The notes under the pieces are model-generated. The model had not been told where the DNA came from and did not search any database. It saw nothing but the letters and a program-made list of their open reading frames with translations. This document shows, in pieces, positions 7,493 to 16,027 of a stretch of DNA of 46,476 nt; the first letter of the stretch is position 1; each line of letters starts with the position of its first letter. The DNA lies in contig CADBEB010000029.1 of assembly GCA_902793605.1 (NCBI GenBank), positions 1 through 46,476 on the forward strand, read 5' to 3'. The position numbers and the translations under genes are program-made. The DNA is from an uncultured Eubacteriales bacterium. Its GTDB lineage: Bacteria > Bacillota > Clostridia > Christensenellales > Aristaeellaceae.

Positions 7493-8419
7493 TTAATCGT
7501 AATGGACGAGCTTCTTCTCGGAGATGAACTGGATCGCCGTGAAGATCGCGATGATCACAAAGGTGTAGAGCACGATGGCCGAGCCGTAGCCTTTGTTGAA
7601 TTTCTCGAAGGCCTCCCGGTAGAACAGGGTCATGAGCACTGTGGCGTTCTTGTAGGCTGGGTTTCTCGTGTTGATCAGCAGGTAGATCGTATCGAACTGC
7701 TTGAGCGAGCTCATGGCGCGCATCAGTATTACGAAGAACAGCGTCGGCGAGACCATGGGGATCGTGATATGAAAGAAGGTCTGGATTCCGCTGGCACCGT
7801 CGATCTCCGCCGCTTCATAGTAGCTCTTAGAGATACTCTGGAGGCCGGCCAGAATCAGCACCAGGTCGTAGCCGACCGCAGACCAGATGCCGATGATCGC
7901 GCAGGCGATCAGTGCGGTGTTCGGATCCGCCAGCCAGCTGGGCCCCCGGATGCCGAGTGCGCCGAGAGCGATGTTCAGGATGCCGTTCTCGGCGTTATAG
8001 ATCCAGCGCCAGACCATAGCCACCGCGGCAGGAGCCACGACCATGGGCAGGAAATAGATGCCGCGGTAGATATCCCGGCCGCGGATCTTGCTGTTCAGCA
8101 GGGAGGCGAAGATCAGGGAGAGCAGCACGCCGACCGGTACGGTGAGCACCATGTAGAGGAGAGTGTTGATCGTCGCATGGCCGATCATGTCGTCCGTGAA
8201 GAGCTTTTCGAAGTTCTTCAGGCCGACATAGACCTCCGGGCCGAGACCCTGGGTCTTGTAGAGGCTGCGGCGGATCGTATCAAAGAAAGGGTAGATGTTC
8301 AGAACGAGCAGGCCGATAATAGTCGGCGCGATCAGGATAAAGGCAGCCGTCACGACCTTGGGATCGTAGCGTTCCCGGCGGCCGAGACGAGGCGCAGCGG
8401 TTTTGGCAGATACGGTCAC
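7493..8419 (-). CDS. Carbohydrate ABC transporter permease, MalF/UgpA type
   Basis: A 308-residue permease paired with the MalG-type protein. The N-terminal 25 residues are cytoplasmic and basic, followed by a first membrane segment at about 28-50 and five more. The EAA motif is visible as EAAEIDGASGIQTFFHITIPM. The predicted start is GTG at 8419, with GGAGGT about 10 bp upstream. A GC-rich stem-loop (8456-8477) lies between this gene and the binding-protein gene and may lower permease expression relative to the binding protein. Confidence 0.92.
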   Translation of the reverse strand: MTVSAKTAAPRLGRRERYDPKVVTAAFILIAPTIIGLLVLNIYPFFDTIRRSLYKTQGLGPEVYVGLKNFEKLFTDDMIGHATINTLLYMVLTVPVGVLLSLIFASLLNSKIRGRDIYRGIYFLPMVVAPAAVAMVWRWIYNAENGILNIALGALGIRGPSWLADPNTALIACAIIGIWSAVGYDLVLILAGLQSISKSYYEAAEIDGASGIQTFFHITIPMVSPTLFFVILMRAMSSLKQFDTIYLLINTRNPAYKNATVLMTLFYREAFEKFNKGYGSAIVLYTFVIIAIFTAIQFISEKKLVHYD

Positions 8420-8455
8420 AGAGTGCCGGACCTCCTTTCAGCAAATACACCATAA

Positions 8456-8477
8456 GCCGCGGCAGGGATGCCGCGGC
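8456..8477 (-). terminator. Stem-loop between binding-protein and permease genes
   Basis: GCCGCGGC (8456-8463) and GCCGCGGC (8470-8477) form a perfect 8-bp stem with a 6-base loop. On the minus strand the following TTATGG is only weakly T-rich. It is more likely an mRNA-stabilising or attenuating hairpin than a full terminator. Confidence 0.5.
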
Positions 8478-8524
8478 AAGGGTGTCCGTTAAATCGGATC
8501 AGATGATCTCAGGTGACCGGGTGA

Positions 8525-9739
8525 TCAGGTGCCTTCGATCTCGGTGATGATGCCATGGAGTTCGTTGCAGGCTTCTTGCACGGTCTTGCTTCCGGCATAA
8601 ACTTCATTCATCAGTTCTTCTTCCTGACTCTCCCACAGGCTCTTGTTGGGGGAGAAGGGATACTGCACACCGTAGGCGATCATTTCCGGATAGCACGCGA
8701 TGTTGATGGCGGTGAAGTTATCGGTGAAGTAATGCTCGGTTCCGGCATAAGCGGGAATCGCAGCCTTCTTCTCAGCCTGCAGCTTGTTGGCTTCTTCGGA
8801 GCCGCAGAACCGGATGAAGTCCTTGACCACTTCAGGGTACTTGGTGGAGGCGGCGCCGGCATAGCCGAGACCGTTGTAGATGGAGGCGCGGGTCTTGCCC
8901 TGCGGCAGGACGGCCAGGTCGAACTTGTCGGCGAAGAGCTCGTTGTTGGTGTAGGAGCTCATCATCCAGCTGCCGGTGAAGCACATGGCCAGCTTGCCGG
9001 CCTGCATCTGATCATCCACGCCCATGTCGACGAAGGATTCCTGGCTGGGGGATACGCCGTGGACCTTCTGCAGGTCAACCCACCACTGAATGGCTTCCTG
9101 GGTCGCGGGCTGATCGTAGCCGGATTTGCCGTTCTCGAAAGCGAAACCTTCGTTCTGGTAGATCAGGTTCAGGTAACCGGACTGACGATCGTTAGGAGCG
9201 CCGAAGCCATAGATGCCCTTGTCGGCGTCGGTCAGCTTCTTCGCGGTCTCGAGCAGTGTGTCCCAGGTCCAGGTGTCATCCGGATACTTCACGCCGGCGT
9301 TGTCGAAGATCTCCTTGTTGTAGACCAGGGCGATCGTGTCGTAATCCTTCGGGACGGCGTAGTGCACATCGTTGTAGGTGTAGAGGGCGGTGACGCCGGC
9401 AGGATAGGGAGAATAGTCATACTCAAAATCCATGGGGAGCAGGGTGTTGGCGGTCACATACTTGAAGAACTGGTTGGAATGCATCCAGAACACATCGGGC
9501 ATCGAGCCGCCCATGGCGGACGCTTCCAGCTTGGTCCAGTACTCATTCCAGGGGGTGACCTGAACTTCGACCTTGACATCGGGATGGGCGGCCATATAGG
9601 CTTCCGCGATGGCGGTCATGCCGGGCTCCTGGTTATTGTCCCAGAAGGCGAAGGTGATGGTGACATCCTCGGCGCTCGCAAAGGAGACGAAGGAGAACAC
9701 CATGCAGAGGGTCAACAGGATCGCAAACAGCTTACGCAT
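8525..9739 (-). CDS. Extracellular sugar-binding protein of a CUT1 ABC importer
   Basis: A 404-residue family-1 solute-binding protein that captures an oligosaccharide outside the membrane and delivers it to the two permeases encoded downstream. Residues 1-23 form a signal peptide ending in ASA, with predicted cleavage before Glu24. There is no lipobox cysteine, unusual for a Gram-positive-type binding protein. The mature start (VTITFAFWDNNQEPGMTAIAEAY) and a central YNKEIFDNAG segment are typical. It starts behind AGGAGGTAA. Its upstream region contains tandem and inverted AraC-type sites shared with the divergent araC genes. Alpha-galactoside specificity is inferred from those neighbours. 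Confidence 0.93.
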   Translation of the reverse strand: MRKLFAILLTLCMVFSFVSFASAEDVTITFAFWDNNQEPGMTAIAEAYMAAHPDVKVEVQVTPWNEYWTKLEASAMGGSMPDVFWMHSNQFFKYVTANTLLPMDFEYDYSPYPAGVTALYTYNDVHYAVPKDYDTIALVYNKEIFDNAGVKYPDDTWTWDTLLETAKKLTDADKGIYGFGAPNDRQSGYLNLIYQNEGFAFENGKSGYDQPATQEAIQWWVDLQKVHGVSPSQESFVDMGVDDQMQAGKLAMCFTGSWMMSSYTNNELFADKFDLAVLPQGKTRASIYNGLGYAGAASTKYPEVVKDFIRFCGSEEANKLQAEKKAAIPAYAGTEHYFTDNFTAINIACYPEMIAYGVQYPFSPNKSLWESQEEELMNEVYAGSKTVQEACNELHGIITEIEGT

Positions 9740-9825
9740 TGGGGATTACCTCCTTACAGGTGTATTTTGTTGCCTTTACGATAGCACAGTCATCGGGGAA
9801 GAAACAGTACGAATTCTACAAAAAA

Positions 9826-9843
9826 GTTGCACAATTCTCGCAC
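9826..9843 (-). promoter_or_regulatory. Predicted AraC-type binding site, left half of inverted pair
   Basis: GTTGCACAATTCTCGCAC is the near-exact reverse complement of the site at 9929-9946 (about 16 of 18 match). Its core AATTCT recurs at 9812-9817, exactly 21 bp away. Two helical turns is the spacing expected for an AraC dimer on tandem half-sites upstream of the binding-protein gene. Confidence 0.5.
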
Positions 9844-9928
9844 TAAATATAATTTCATGTCATAATCGGGATAAAAATCGCCATCAAACCCATAAAAAAC
9901 GCCGATTTATCGACGTTTCGGAAACAAA

Positions 9929-9946
9929 TGCGAGAATAGTGCAAAC
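9929..9946 (+). promoter_or_regulatory. Predicted AraC-type binding site, right half of inverted pair
   Basis: TGCGAGAATAGTGCAAAC mirrors the site at 9826-9843, about 103 bp away centre to centre. It lies upstream of the rightward promoter of the araC/GH4 operon. Position suggests autoregulation or looping. Confidence 0.5.
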
Positions 9947-9965
9947 AAAAGGATCGTTTCGGTCC

Positions 9966-9993
9966 TTGTATCAGGGGTGGATCAGTTTATAAT
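9966..9993 (+). promoter_or_regulatory. Promoter of the araC-araC-GH4 operon
   Basis: -35 TTGTAT (9966-9971), 16-bp spacer, consensus -10 TATAAT (9988-9993). Confidence 0.65.
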
Positions 9994-10052
9994 GAATGCA
10001 GGTGAATGGATAGATTTTATAGGATGGAAGAGCCGGTCTGGAGGGGATGGAA

Positions 10053-10955
10053 ATGGATGAGATGACCCGCGGTGCGCTGCAGCGGATCCCGTCGCTTGTC
10101 TCCCTTTCCACGATCGCCATGGCGGCGGACTTCCAGTATGAATGTCCTTCGGGTATGTTCAGCCTTCTGTGCGCGGTGACCGGGAACGGAACGCTGAACG
10201 CGGGAGAAAAGAGCGTTCTCCTGGCAGGTTCCCGGATGGCTTTCCTGTCCGGCAGTCTCCGGTACCGGATTCATGACGCTTCCAGGGACCTGGCCGTGAG
10301 CCGGCTAGATTTTTCAACCAGCCTCGGTGGAATCTGCGGATACGGGCTGGCACAGATCGCCGAGCAGTTTCCCCAAAGCCGGGACCTGATGGAAGAGCAT
10401 GGCAGCTGCATTGAGTTTGAAGATCCGGGCGCGGTCATCCTGTCCTCCCTGCGGAACCTGCAGACATTCTCCGCCTTCCCGCCGGAAGCGCGTAACCTGC
10501 AGACGACCCTTACTCTCTGCGCGATCATCGGCGGGATCTCCGCGGCGATCGATCTCCGGAACAGCCGGCGGCACTGTTACAATCAGCATGTGCGCAAGGC
10601 GCTGGATTATATTGAAGCGAACTATATGGTGAGCATCTCCACGGAGGACATCGCCCGGGCGGCCGGGGTGCACGTAGGCCACCTGCACCGGATTTTCCCG
10701 GAGGAGACCGGGATGACGATCGGGGAATACCTGACGCACCTTCGGATTGAGAAAGCCAAGAGCCTGCTGATGCACACCGACATTCCCAATGCTTCCATCG
10801 CCGCCCGAACGGGCATCAGCTCCCAGCAGTATTTCTGCCGGCTGTTCAAAAAGGAAACCGGCATGTCTCCGCAGGAGTACCGGAAGTCATACGCGCTGAC
10901 CTGCGGGTATGATCCGGAATTCTATCCCGCCCCGATCATGACGCCGACAACCTGA
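10053..10955 (+). CDS. AraC-family transcriptional regulator
   Basis: A 300-residue regulator with a diverged N-terminal sensing domain and a C-terminal AraC DNA-binding domain (about 178-282). Two helix-turn-helix units are visible: TEDIARAAGVHVGHLHRIF and the region ending SSQQYFCRLFKKETG. The AraC signature tail GMSPQEYRK is intact. ATG 10047 sits directly against GGAGGGG, so ATG 10053, six bases further, is the better start. It is divergent from a sugar ABC importer and upstream of a second AraC gene and a GH4 enzyme, the arrangement of MsmR-like regulators of alpha-galactoside use. Probably binds the sites at 9812-9946. Confidence 0.88.
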   Translation: MDEMTRGALQRIPSLVSLSTIAMAADFQYECPSGMFSLLCAVTGNGTLNAGEKSVLLAGSRMAFLSGSLRYRIHDASRDLAVSRLDFSTSLGGICGYGLAQIAEQFPQSRDLMEEHGSCIEFEDPGAVILSSLRNLQTFSAFPPEARNLQTTLTLCAIIGGISAAIDLRNSRRHCYNQHVRKALDYIEANYMVSISTEDIARAAGVHVGHLHRIFPEETGMTIGEYLTHLRIEKAKSLLMHTDIPNASIAARTGISSQQYFCRLFKKETGMSPQEYRKSYALTCGYDPEFYPAPIMTPTT

Positions 10956-10966
10956 AGGCTGGATAC

Positions 10967-11794
10967 GTGCCGGTGGTCTACGGCTACTACGACCGGGCGA
11001 ACATGATGGAATCCACGCCGGAGGTCATCAACCACAGCCATTCCCTGTGCGAGATCATGTATGTCAACGAAGGCACGATGAGCATCGAGACGGAATGCGG
11101 GTTCAACCGGGTCAGCGCCAGCCAGTTCATCTGGATCGACGCGGGAATCCGGCACTGGGACCTGCGGTTCAACAACAGCCTGTGCAGCATGATGAACATC
11201 GAGTTCCAGTATGAGGAAGTACCGGGCCTGGCGCCGGATCTGGGCAGGCTGGTCGGGGAGAGCGCGAAGCTGGGGGAAATGTTCGAGCAGAAGCCCCGGG
11301 TACTTACGCTGACGGACCGGAACGGGATCATCTTCCAGCTGCTCAAGAGCATCATCCCCCTGGCGGACAGTACCAGCGAGCAGTCCCGCCATCTGTGTTC
11401 CGTGCTCTGCACGCAGGTTATGCTGGAGATCGCCCGCCTGCGGGGGCTGAACCAGACCATGGAAGCGAGCGCCAACCACTATATTACAGAGGCACTGGAC
11501 ATCCTGAACGAGAATTATGCCGAACCGCTGACGGCATCCGATGTCGCGGAACAGCTGCACATCCATCCGTCCTATCTTCACCGGCTGTTCCGCGAATATA
11601 CCAGCCGGACCATGAAGGATCACCTGCAGAGGATTCGGATCCAGCACGCGCAGGAGCTGCTGAGCGAAAGCCACAAAAGTATCCAGGAGATTGCGGCTGA
11701 AGTCGGGTTCAGCAGCGCGCAGCAGTTACAGCAGATGTTCAGGCGGGTTGTCGGAGTGCGGCCCAATGATTACAGGAAACAACAACAGGAATGA
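10967..11794 (+). CDS. AraC-family regulator with N-terminal cupin
   Basis: A 275-residue AraC regulator. The N-terminal half reads as an AraC_binding cupin (INHSHSLCEIMYVNEGTM, 21-38), expected to sense a small sugar. The C-terminal domain (about 180-275) has two HTH units (ASDVAEQLHIHPSYLHRLF and IQEIAAEVGFSSAQQLQQMF). No ATG lies before the cupin, so GTG 10967 is the likely start; it follows the stop of the first araC gene by 11 bp with only a weak ribosome site, suggesting translational coupling. Two unlike AraC proteins in tandem may respond to different ligands or act on different promoters in the divergent region. Confidence 0.85.
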   Translation: MPVVYGYYDRANMMESTPEVINHSHSLCEIMYVNEGTMSIETECGFNRVSASQFIWIDAGIRHWDLRFNNSLCSMMNIEFQYEEVPGLAPDLGRLVGESAKLGEMFEQKPRVLTLTDRNGIIFQLLKSIIPLADSTSEQSRHLCSVLCTQVMLEIARLRGLNQTMEASANHYITEALDILNENYAEPLTASDVAEQLHIHPSYLHRLFREYTSRTMKDHLQRIRIQHAQELLSESHKSIQEIAAEVGFSSAQQLQQMFRRVVGVRPNDYRKQQQE

Positions 11795-11810
11795 TAGAGG
11801 AGGTAAGGTT

Positions 11811-13238
11811 ATGCCGAAGATCACATTCATGGGAGCCGGATCCACCGTTTTTGCCAAGAACGTGCTGGGGGACAGCATGATGACGCCGGCGCTGGAGGAG
11901 AGTGTTATCGCCCTGTACGACATCGACGCGGTGCGGCTGGACGAGTCGTTCCAGATGCTGGAAGCCATCAACCGAAACAACGGTTCGAAGGCGCACATCG
12001 AAAAGTACCTGGGCACGGAGAATCGGAAGGACGCGCTGCGCGGGGCAAACTACGTGGTGAACGCCATCCAGGTGGGCGGCTACGATCCCTGTACGATCAC
12101 CGACTTCGAGATCCCGAAGAAATACGGCCTGAAGCAGACGATCGCGGACACCCTGGGCGTCGGCGGCGTGTTCCGCGCCCTGCGCACGATTCCGGTGATG
12201 CTGGATTTCGCCCGGGACATAGAGGAAGTCTGCCCGGACGCCTGGCTGCTGAACTATACCAATCCCATGGCGATGCTGACCGGAGCGATGCTGACCATGA
12301 CCGGGGTGAAAACGGTCGGCCTGTGCCACAGCGTGCAGGTCTGCGCACCGACCCTGCTCAAGGAACTGGGGATGGAATACGACGACACGGTGCAGTGGAA
12401 GATCGCCGGAATCAACCACCAGGCCTGGCTGCTGGAGGTTACGAAGGACGGTGTGGACCTGTATCCCGAGATCAAGCGCCGGGCGCTGCTTTACAACGCC
12501 GGGAAGCTCGACATCGGCACTTTCGAGGAGCGGATCAGGGGCCTAAGCCAGGGCGAGGAACTGCCCGAGTGGTGGATCGAGCACATGAAGGAAGACTACA
12601 AGCTCTATAAGGAGCAGGGCAGACATGGTGATATGGTGCGCCTGGAGATCATGCGCCGCTTCGGCTACTACATTACCGAGTCCAGCGAGCACAATGCCGA
12701 ATACACGCCCTGGTTCATCAAGGAACGCTATCCGGACCTGATTGAGCGGTTCAATATCCCGCTGGATGAATATCCGCGTCGCTGTATCCATCAGATCGAA
12801 GACTGGAAAAAGCGCGGCCATGAGCTGACGCAGAATCCGCTGCTGAGTCACAAGCGGACCCACGAGTATGCCAGCTATATCATGGAAGCGATGGAAACCG
12901 GCGTACCTACCCGGATCGGCGGCAATGTGCTGAACAACGGCCTGATCACCAATCTGCCGCGAAACGCCTGCGTCGAGGTTCCCTGCCTGGTGGACCGCAA
13001 CGGCGTCCAGCCGACGTATATCGGGGACCTGCCGGAGCAGTGCGCGGCGCTGAACCGGACGAACATCAACGTGCAGCTGCTGACGATCGAAGCCGCCCGC
13101 ACGCTGAAGAAGGATTATATCTACCAGGCGGTTATGCTCGACCCGCATGCCGGCGCGGAGCTTTCCATTGACGACATCGTCGCTATGTGTGATGAACTGA
13201 TTGAAGCTCACGGAGACTGGATGCCGAAATTCAGTTAA
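11811..13238 (+). CDS. melA: GH4 alpha-galactosidase (MelA-like)
   Basis: A 475-residue glycoside hydrolase of family 4, which cleaves alpha-galactosides intracellularly by an NAD- and Mn-dependent redox elimination mechanism. The N-terminal Rossmann motif KITFMGAGSTVF (3-14), DTLGVGG (113-119), NYTNPMAM (148-155), the metal ligands Cys172 (LCHS) and His203 (INHQAW), and the MelA-like HTHEYASYI-type region near residue 350 are consistent. Start ATG 11811 follows AGAGGAGG. The gene overlaps nothing and ends the araC operon. It would hydrolyse melibiose- or raffinose-type sugars imported by the divergent ABC system; GH4 also includes alpha-glucosidases, but MelA fits best. Confidence 0.88.
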   Translation: MPKITFMGAGSTVFAKNVLGDSMMTPALEESVIALYDIDAVRLDESFQMLEAINRNNGSKAHIEKYLGTENRKDALRGANYVVNAIQVGGYDPCTITDFEIPKKYGLKQTIADTLGVGGVFRALRTIPVMLDFARDIEEVCPDAWLLNYTNPMAMLTGAMLTMTGVKTVGLCHSVQVCAPTLLKELGMEYDDTVQWKIAGINHQAWLLEVTKDGVDLYPEIKRRALLYNAGKLDIGTFEERIRGLSQGEELPEWWIEHMKEDYKLYKEQGRHGDMVRLEIMRRFGYYITESSEHNAEYTPWFIKERYPDLIERFNIPLDEYPRRCIHQIEDWKKRGHELTQNPLLSHKRTHEYASYIMEAMETGVPTRIGGNVLNNGLITNLPRNACVEVPCLVDRNGVQPTYIGDLPEQCAALNRTNINVQLLTIEAARTLKKDYIYQAVMLDPHAGAELSIDDIVAMCDELIEAHGDWMPKFS

Positions 13239-13264
13239 GGGGCTTTCCGGTAACTTTCATGAAA

Positions 13265-13325
13265 AAAGAAAAAAACCAGGGGGACGGTTCCTGTGGCTCG
13301 AATGCTACAGGAACCGTCCCCCTGG
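13265..13325 (-). terminator. Palindromic repeat acting as terminator of the ribose-type ABC operon
   Basis: A perfect 19-bp stem, CCAGGGGGACGGTTCCTGT (13276-13294) with its complement at 13307-13325, and a 12-base loop. On the minus strand it is followed by TTTTTTTC, ideal for termination of the operon ending at 13338. The stem sequence belongs to a repeat family with further copies at 34505 and 44475. Confidence 0.85.
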
Positions 13326-13337
13326 CGGTGTTCCGGG

Positions 13338-14354
13338 TTACTGTTCTTTCTTGGTGGCGTATGCAGCGACCAGGGCCAGGGCGAGAACCGCACCTTTGAC
13401 TGCGGGGAGGACATAGAAGGGAACGGCGCAGATGGTCAGGCCGTTTTCCAGCGTGGAGACCAGCAGGGCGCCGATCATAGTGCCCAGGGCATTCGGTTTC
13501 TCCGCGCCGCCGACGGTTCTGCCGACGAAGACGGCGGCCAGTGATTGCATCAGGTAGTTATCGCAGCACATGACCTGTGCGGAGCTTCCGCGGGAGGAAA
13601 CCAGGATGCCGCCGATGGCGATGAAGACCGCCGTGATCATACCGGCCAGGTAGCGGTAGCCTTTGACATTGATGCCGGAGAGCTTCGCTGCCTGCTTGTT
13701 GCCGCCCATGGCATAGATGAAACGGCCGTGCTTGGTATGCTCGAGGAAAATATAGGCAATCAGCACGCACGCCAGCATGATGATGATCAGCCAGGGTTCC
13801 TTGCCGATGGCCAGGAAATCTTCGCCCAGTTTGATCCGAAGGGGTTCGGCGCCGGCAGGGGTCCTCATGCCGGTGGAGACAGCGCCGCCGCCGATGTACC
13901 ACTGCCCCAGACCCTGATGGACGAACATAAGCGCGCAGGTGGCCAGCATGTCCGGAATCTTACACACCAGGATCAGGAACATGGTCAGCTGATACATGAT
14001 GATCGTGACCAGAATGGAAATCAGGATGCAAACGCCCAGAGGCAGCCCGTGCCAGAGGTACATGCTGACGAATACGTACGCAGAGCAGCTGGCCAGCGTA
14101 CAGGCGGACATGTCAAATCCGTCCGGTGCCATGGTAACCGTGGCCGCGATGCCGAACACGGTGGTGATGGACATGGCCCGGAGAATGTTGATCATGTTGT
14201 TCGTGGACATGAACCGGTTGCCCTTGATCAGGGTAAAGGCAAGCACACTGACGACCAGTGTGATAACGGCTGCCCAGTCAATCAGGAATTTACCGACGCT
14301 TTTCTTTTGCTTCGGCATAGCAGCCATGTTGGGTTTTGGGGTTATCTGCGTCAT
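13338..14354 (-). CDS. Ribose-type ABC transporter permease (RbsC/MglC family)
   Basis: A 338-residue CUT2-class permease with 8-10 hydrophobic segments. Family marks include the NIL-type segment after the first helix (NNMINILRAMSITTVFGIAATVTM), GGNKQAAKLSGINV and the C-terminal NGLTICAVPFYVLPAVKGAVL. Start ATG 14354 (MTQITPK) is preceded by AGGAGGA; an in-frame extension to 14387 would overlap the ATPase gene without a ribosome site. It is the last gene of a binding protein-ATPase-permease operon reading away from the microcompartment operon. Likely carries a pentose or modified pentose. Confidence 0.92.
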   Translation of the reverse strand: MTQITPKPNMAAMPKQKKSVGKFLIDWAAVITLVVSVLAFTLIKGNRFMSTNNMINILRAMSITTVFGIAATVTMAPDGFDMSACTLASCSAYVFVSMYLWHGLPLGVCILISILVTIIMYQLTMFLILVCKIPDMLATCALMFVHQGLGQWYIGGGAVSTGMRTPAGAEPLRIKLGEDFLAIGKEPWLIIIMLACVLIAYIFLEHTKHGRFIYAMGGNKQAAKLSGINVKGYRYLAGMITAVFIAIGGILVSSRGSSAQVMCCDNYLMQSLAAVFVGRTVGGAEKPNALGTMIGALLVSTLENGLTICAVPFYVLPAVKGAVLALALVAAYATKKEQ

Positions 14355-14370
14355 GTTCGTTCCTCCTGTT

Positions 14371-15888
14371 TCACGCGTAGCGGGCACGATTGCCCACGGC
14401 GTAGTGCATGATTTCGTCTTCCGAAGTTTGTGATGTGACCAACTCCGCCATTACTTGTCCGTCAAAGAGAACGTAGATCCGGTCGGTTATGGACAGAAGC
14501 TCGGAGTTTTCACAGGAAGCATAGATAACGCTGTTTCCACGTTTGGCAATATCACAAATCAGGTGGAAGATATCCTGCTTTGCTCCGACATCAACGCCCT
14601 TGGTAGGTTCATCGAAAATATAGAGGTCACAGTCAGCGGCCATCCATTTGGCCACAGCGACTTTCTGCTGATTACCTCCGGACAGGTTCTTGACAAATTG
14701 TTTTACCGACGGTGTGGCGATGCCGAGTTTGTCGACGTAGTCTTCGGCACACCGGTCAATCTTCCTTTTGTTGATAAAGGAAGCGGTACAGAAATTGTCC
14801 AGGGAAGCGGCTGTAATATTGAAACTGACAGTCTCGCCGACGAGAACGCCTTCCTTGCGGCGTTCCTCCGGTACCAGAGCGATCCGGTTCTTCAGCGCCT
14901 GGGACGGGTTTTTCACCGTCAGTTCCCGGCCTCCCATAATCACCTTGCCGCCGGTTTTTTCGTAAGCGCCAAAAATTGTTTTGCACAGCTCCGACTTGCC
15001 GGCGCCTACCAGGCCGGCGATGCCGACGATCTCACCTTTGCGTGCGTAAATGGATACGTCGTTCACCCGTCCGTCGGCGCCGGAGAGGTTTTGCACCTCG
15101 AAGGCGACATCGCCGATCTCGGCGATCTCCTTCGGGAAGTTTTCCTCAAAGGAGCGTCCCAGCATTTTTTCGACGATCTCCCGGGTGGTGGTTTGCGGGG
15201 TGATTTCCGTCGTTCCGACGACCCGGCCGTTACGCATGACCGTGTAGCGTTCACAGATCCGGAGTATCTCATTAATCCGGTGGGAAATGAAGATGATGGC
15301 AACATTCTCTGTTGCCTGCAGATGCTTGACCAGACGGAACAGTTCCTCAGTTTCTGTATCGGACAGGGGAGCGGTCGGCTCATCCAGGATCAGGAAATTG
15401 CACTCATTGACGATGGCCCGCGCGATGAGGACCATCTGTTTCTGGGCCAGGGAAAGGTCCTGGACCAGTTTATGAACATCAACCTCGATGTGCAGACGCT
15501 GCAGCACTTCGGCTGCGCGCTTGTAAAGGCTGCGCCATTTCATTATGAACTGTCCGTGCATTACGGTATCGTTCAGCATAACATTCTCGGCAACGGACAG
15601 GGTAGGGACCAGAGCCATGTCGACTTCCTGGTACACGATCTGAATCCCCAGTTTCTTTGCGGCGATTGTGGAGCGAAGCTCCACGGTCTGATCATTCAGA
15701 TAGACTTCTCCGGTATAATCCGGGTTGGCGCCGGCAAGTACCTTCATCAGGGTGGATTTGCCCGCGCCGTTCGCCCCGACCAGAGCATGAATCTCACCGG
15801 TCGTGACTTCAAAGTTGACATCCGTCAGCGCTTTGACACCCGGAAACTCAATGGAGACATTCCGGGTTCCGAGCTTGATCTTTTCCAT
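14371..15888 (-). CDS. Ribose-type ABC transporter ATPase with two ABC domains (RbsA/MglA family)
   Basis: A 505-residue fused ATPase powering the CUT2 importer. Domain 1 has Walker A GANGAGKS (38-45), signature LSLAQKQ (145-151) and Walker B ILDEPT (167-172). Domain 2 has Walker A GLVGAGKS (292-299), signature LSGGNQQ (402-408) and IFDEPT (424-429). The non-canonical first signature is common in this family. I chose ATG 15888, which has AGAGGGG five bases upstream, over the upstream in-frame codon at 15909. A terminator-like hairpin separates it from the binding-protein gene, and its stop lies 16 bp before the permease start. Confidence 0.95.
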   Translation of the reverse strand: MEKIKLGTRNVSIEFPGVKALTDVNFEVTTGEIHALVGANGAGKSTLMKVLAGANPDYTGEVYLNDQTVELRSTIAAKKLGIQIVYQEVDMALVPTLSVAENVMLNDTVMHGQFIMKWRSLYKRAAEVLQRLHIEVDVHKLVQDLSLAQKQMVLIARAIVNECNFLILDEPTAPLSDTETEELFRLVKHLQATENVAIIFISHRINEILRICERYTVMRNGRVVGTTEITPQTTTREIVEKMLGRSFEENFPKEIAEIGDVAFEVQNLSGADGRVNDVSIYARKGEIVGIAGLVGAGKSELCKTIFGAYEKTGGKVIMGGRELTVKNPSQALKNRIALVPEERRKEGVLVGETVSFNITAASLDNFCTASFINKRKIDRCAEDYVDKLGIATPSVKQFVKNLSGGNQQKVAVAKWMAADCDLYIFDEPTKGVDVGAKQDIFHLICDIAKRGNSVIYASCENSELLSITDRIYVLFDGQVMAELVTSQTSEDEIMHYAVGNRARYA

Positions 15889-15950
15889 GGATTCCCCTCT
15901 TCTCTGCACTCCGGAGAACCGGAGCGGAATCAGTGGTGGTCAGTTCTGAA

Positions 15951-15986
15951 GAAAAGGAGGGCCGGAGCAAGGACTCCGACCCTCCT
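15951..15986 (-). terminator. Attenuator-like hairpin between binding-protein and ATPase genes
   Basis: AGGAGGG/CCCTCCT plus CGGAG/CTCCG form a 12-pair stem with one mismatch and a 6-base loop. On the minus strand it is followed by TTTTCTTC. It probably reduces read-through into the ATPase and permease genes. Confidence 0.7.
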
Positions 15987-16027
15987 GTCAAGAGATTGCT
16001 CTCTGGATGATTGGATCCGGGTTTGAA

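Larger units (their letters stand above)
9740..10052. other. Divergent control region between ABC importer and araC genes
   Basis: This 313-bp AT-rich gap carries an inverted pair of near-identical 18-bp sites (9826-9843 and 9929-9946), a 21-bp-spaced AATTCT direct repeat (9812-9838), and a good rightward promoter (9966-9993). The leftward promoter is not obvious: a poor -10 (TATCGT, 9778-9783 on minus) would suit an activator-dependent promoter. Confidence 0.6.

Noticed and set aside
14455..16026. Plus-strand ORF of 523 codons opposite the ATPase gene
   Set aside because: The minus strand holds both complete ABC cassettes; the plus-strand frame is a shadow.
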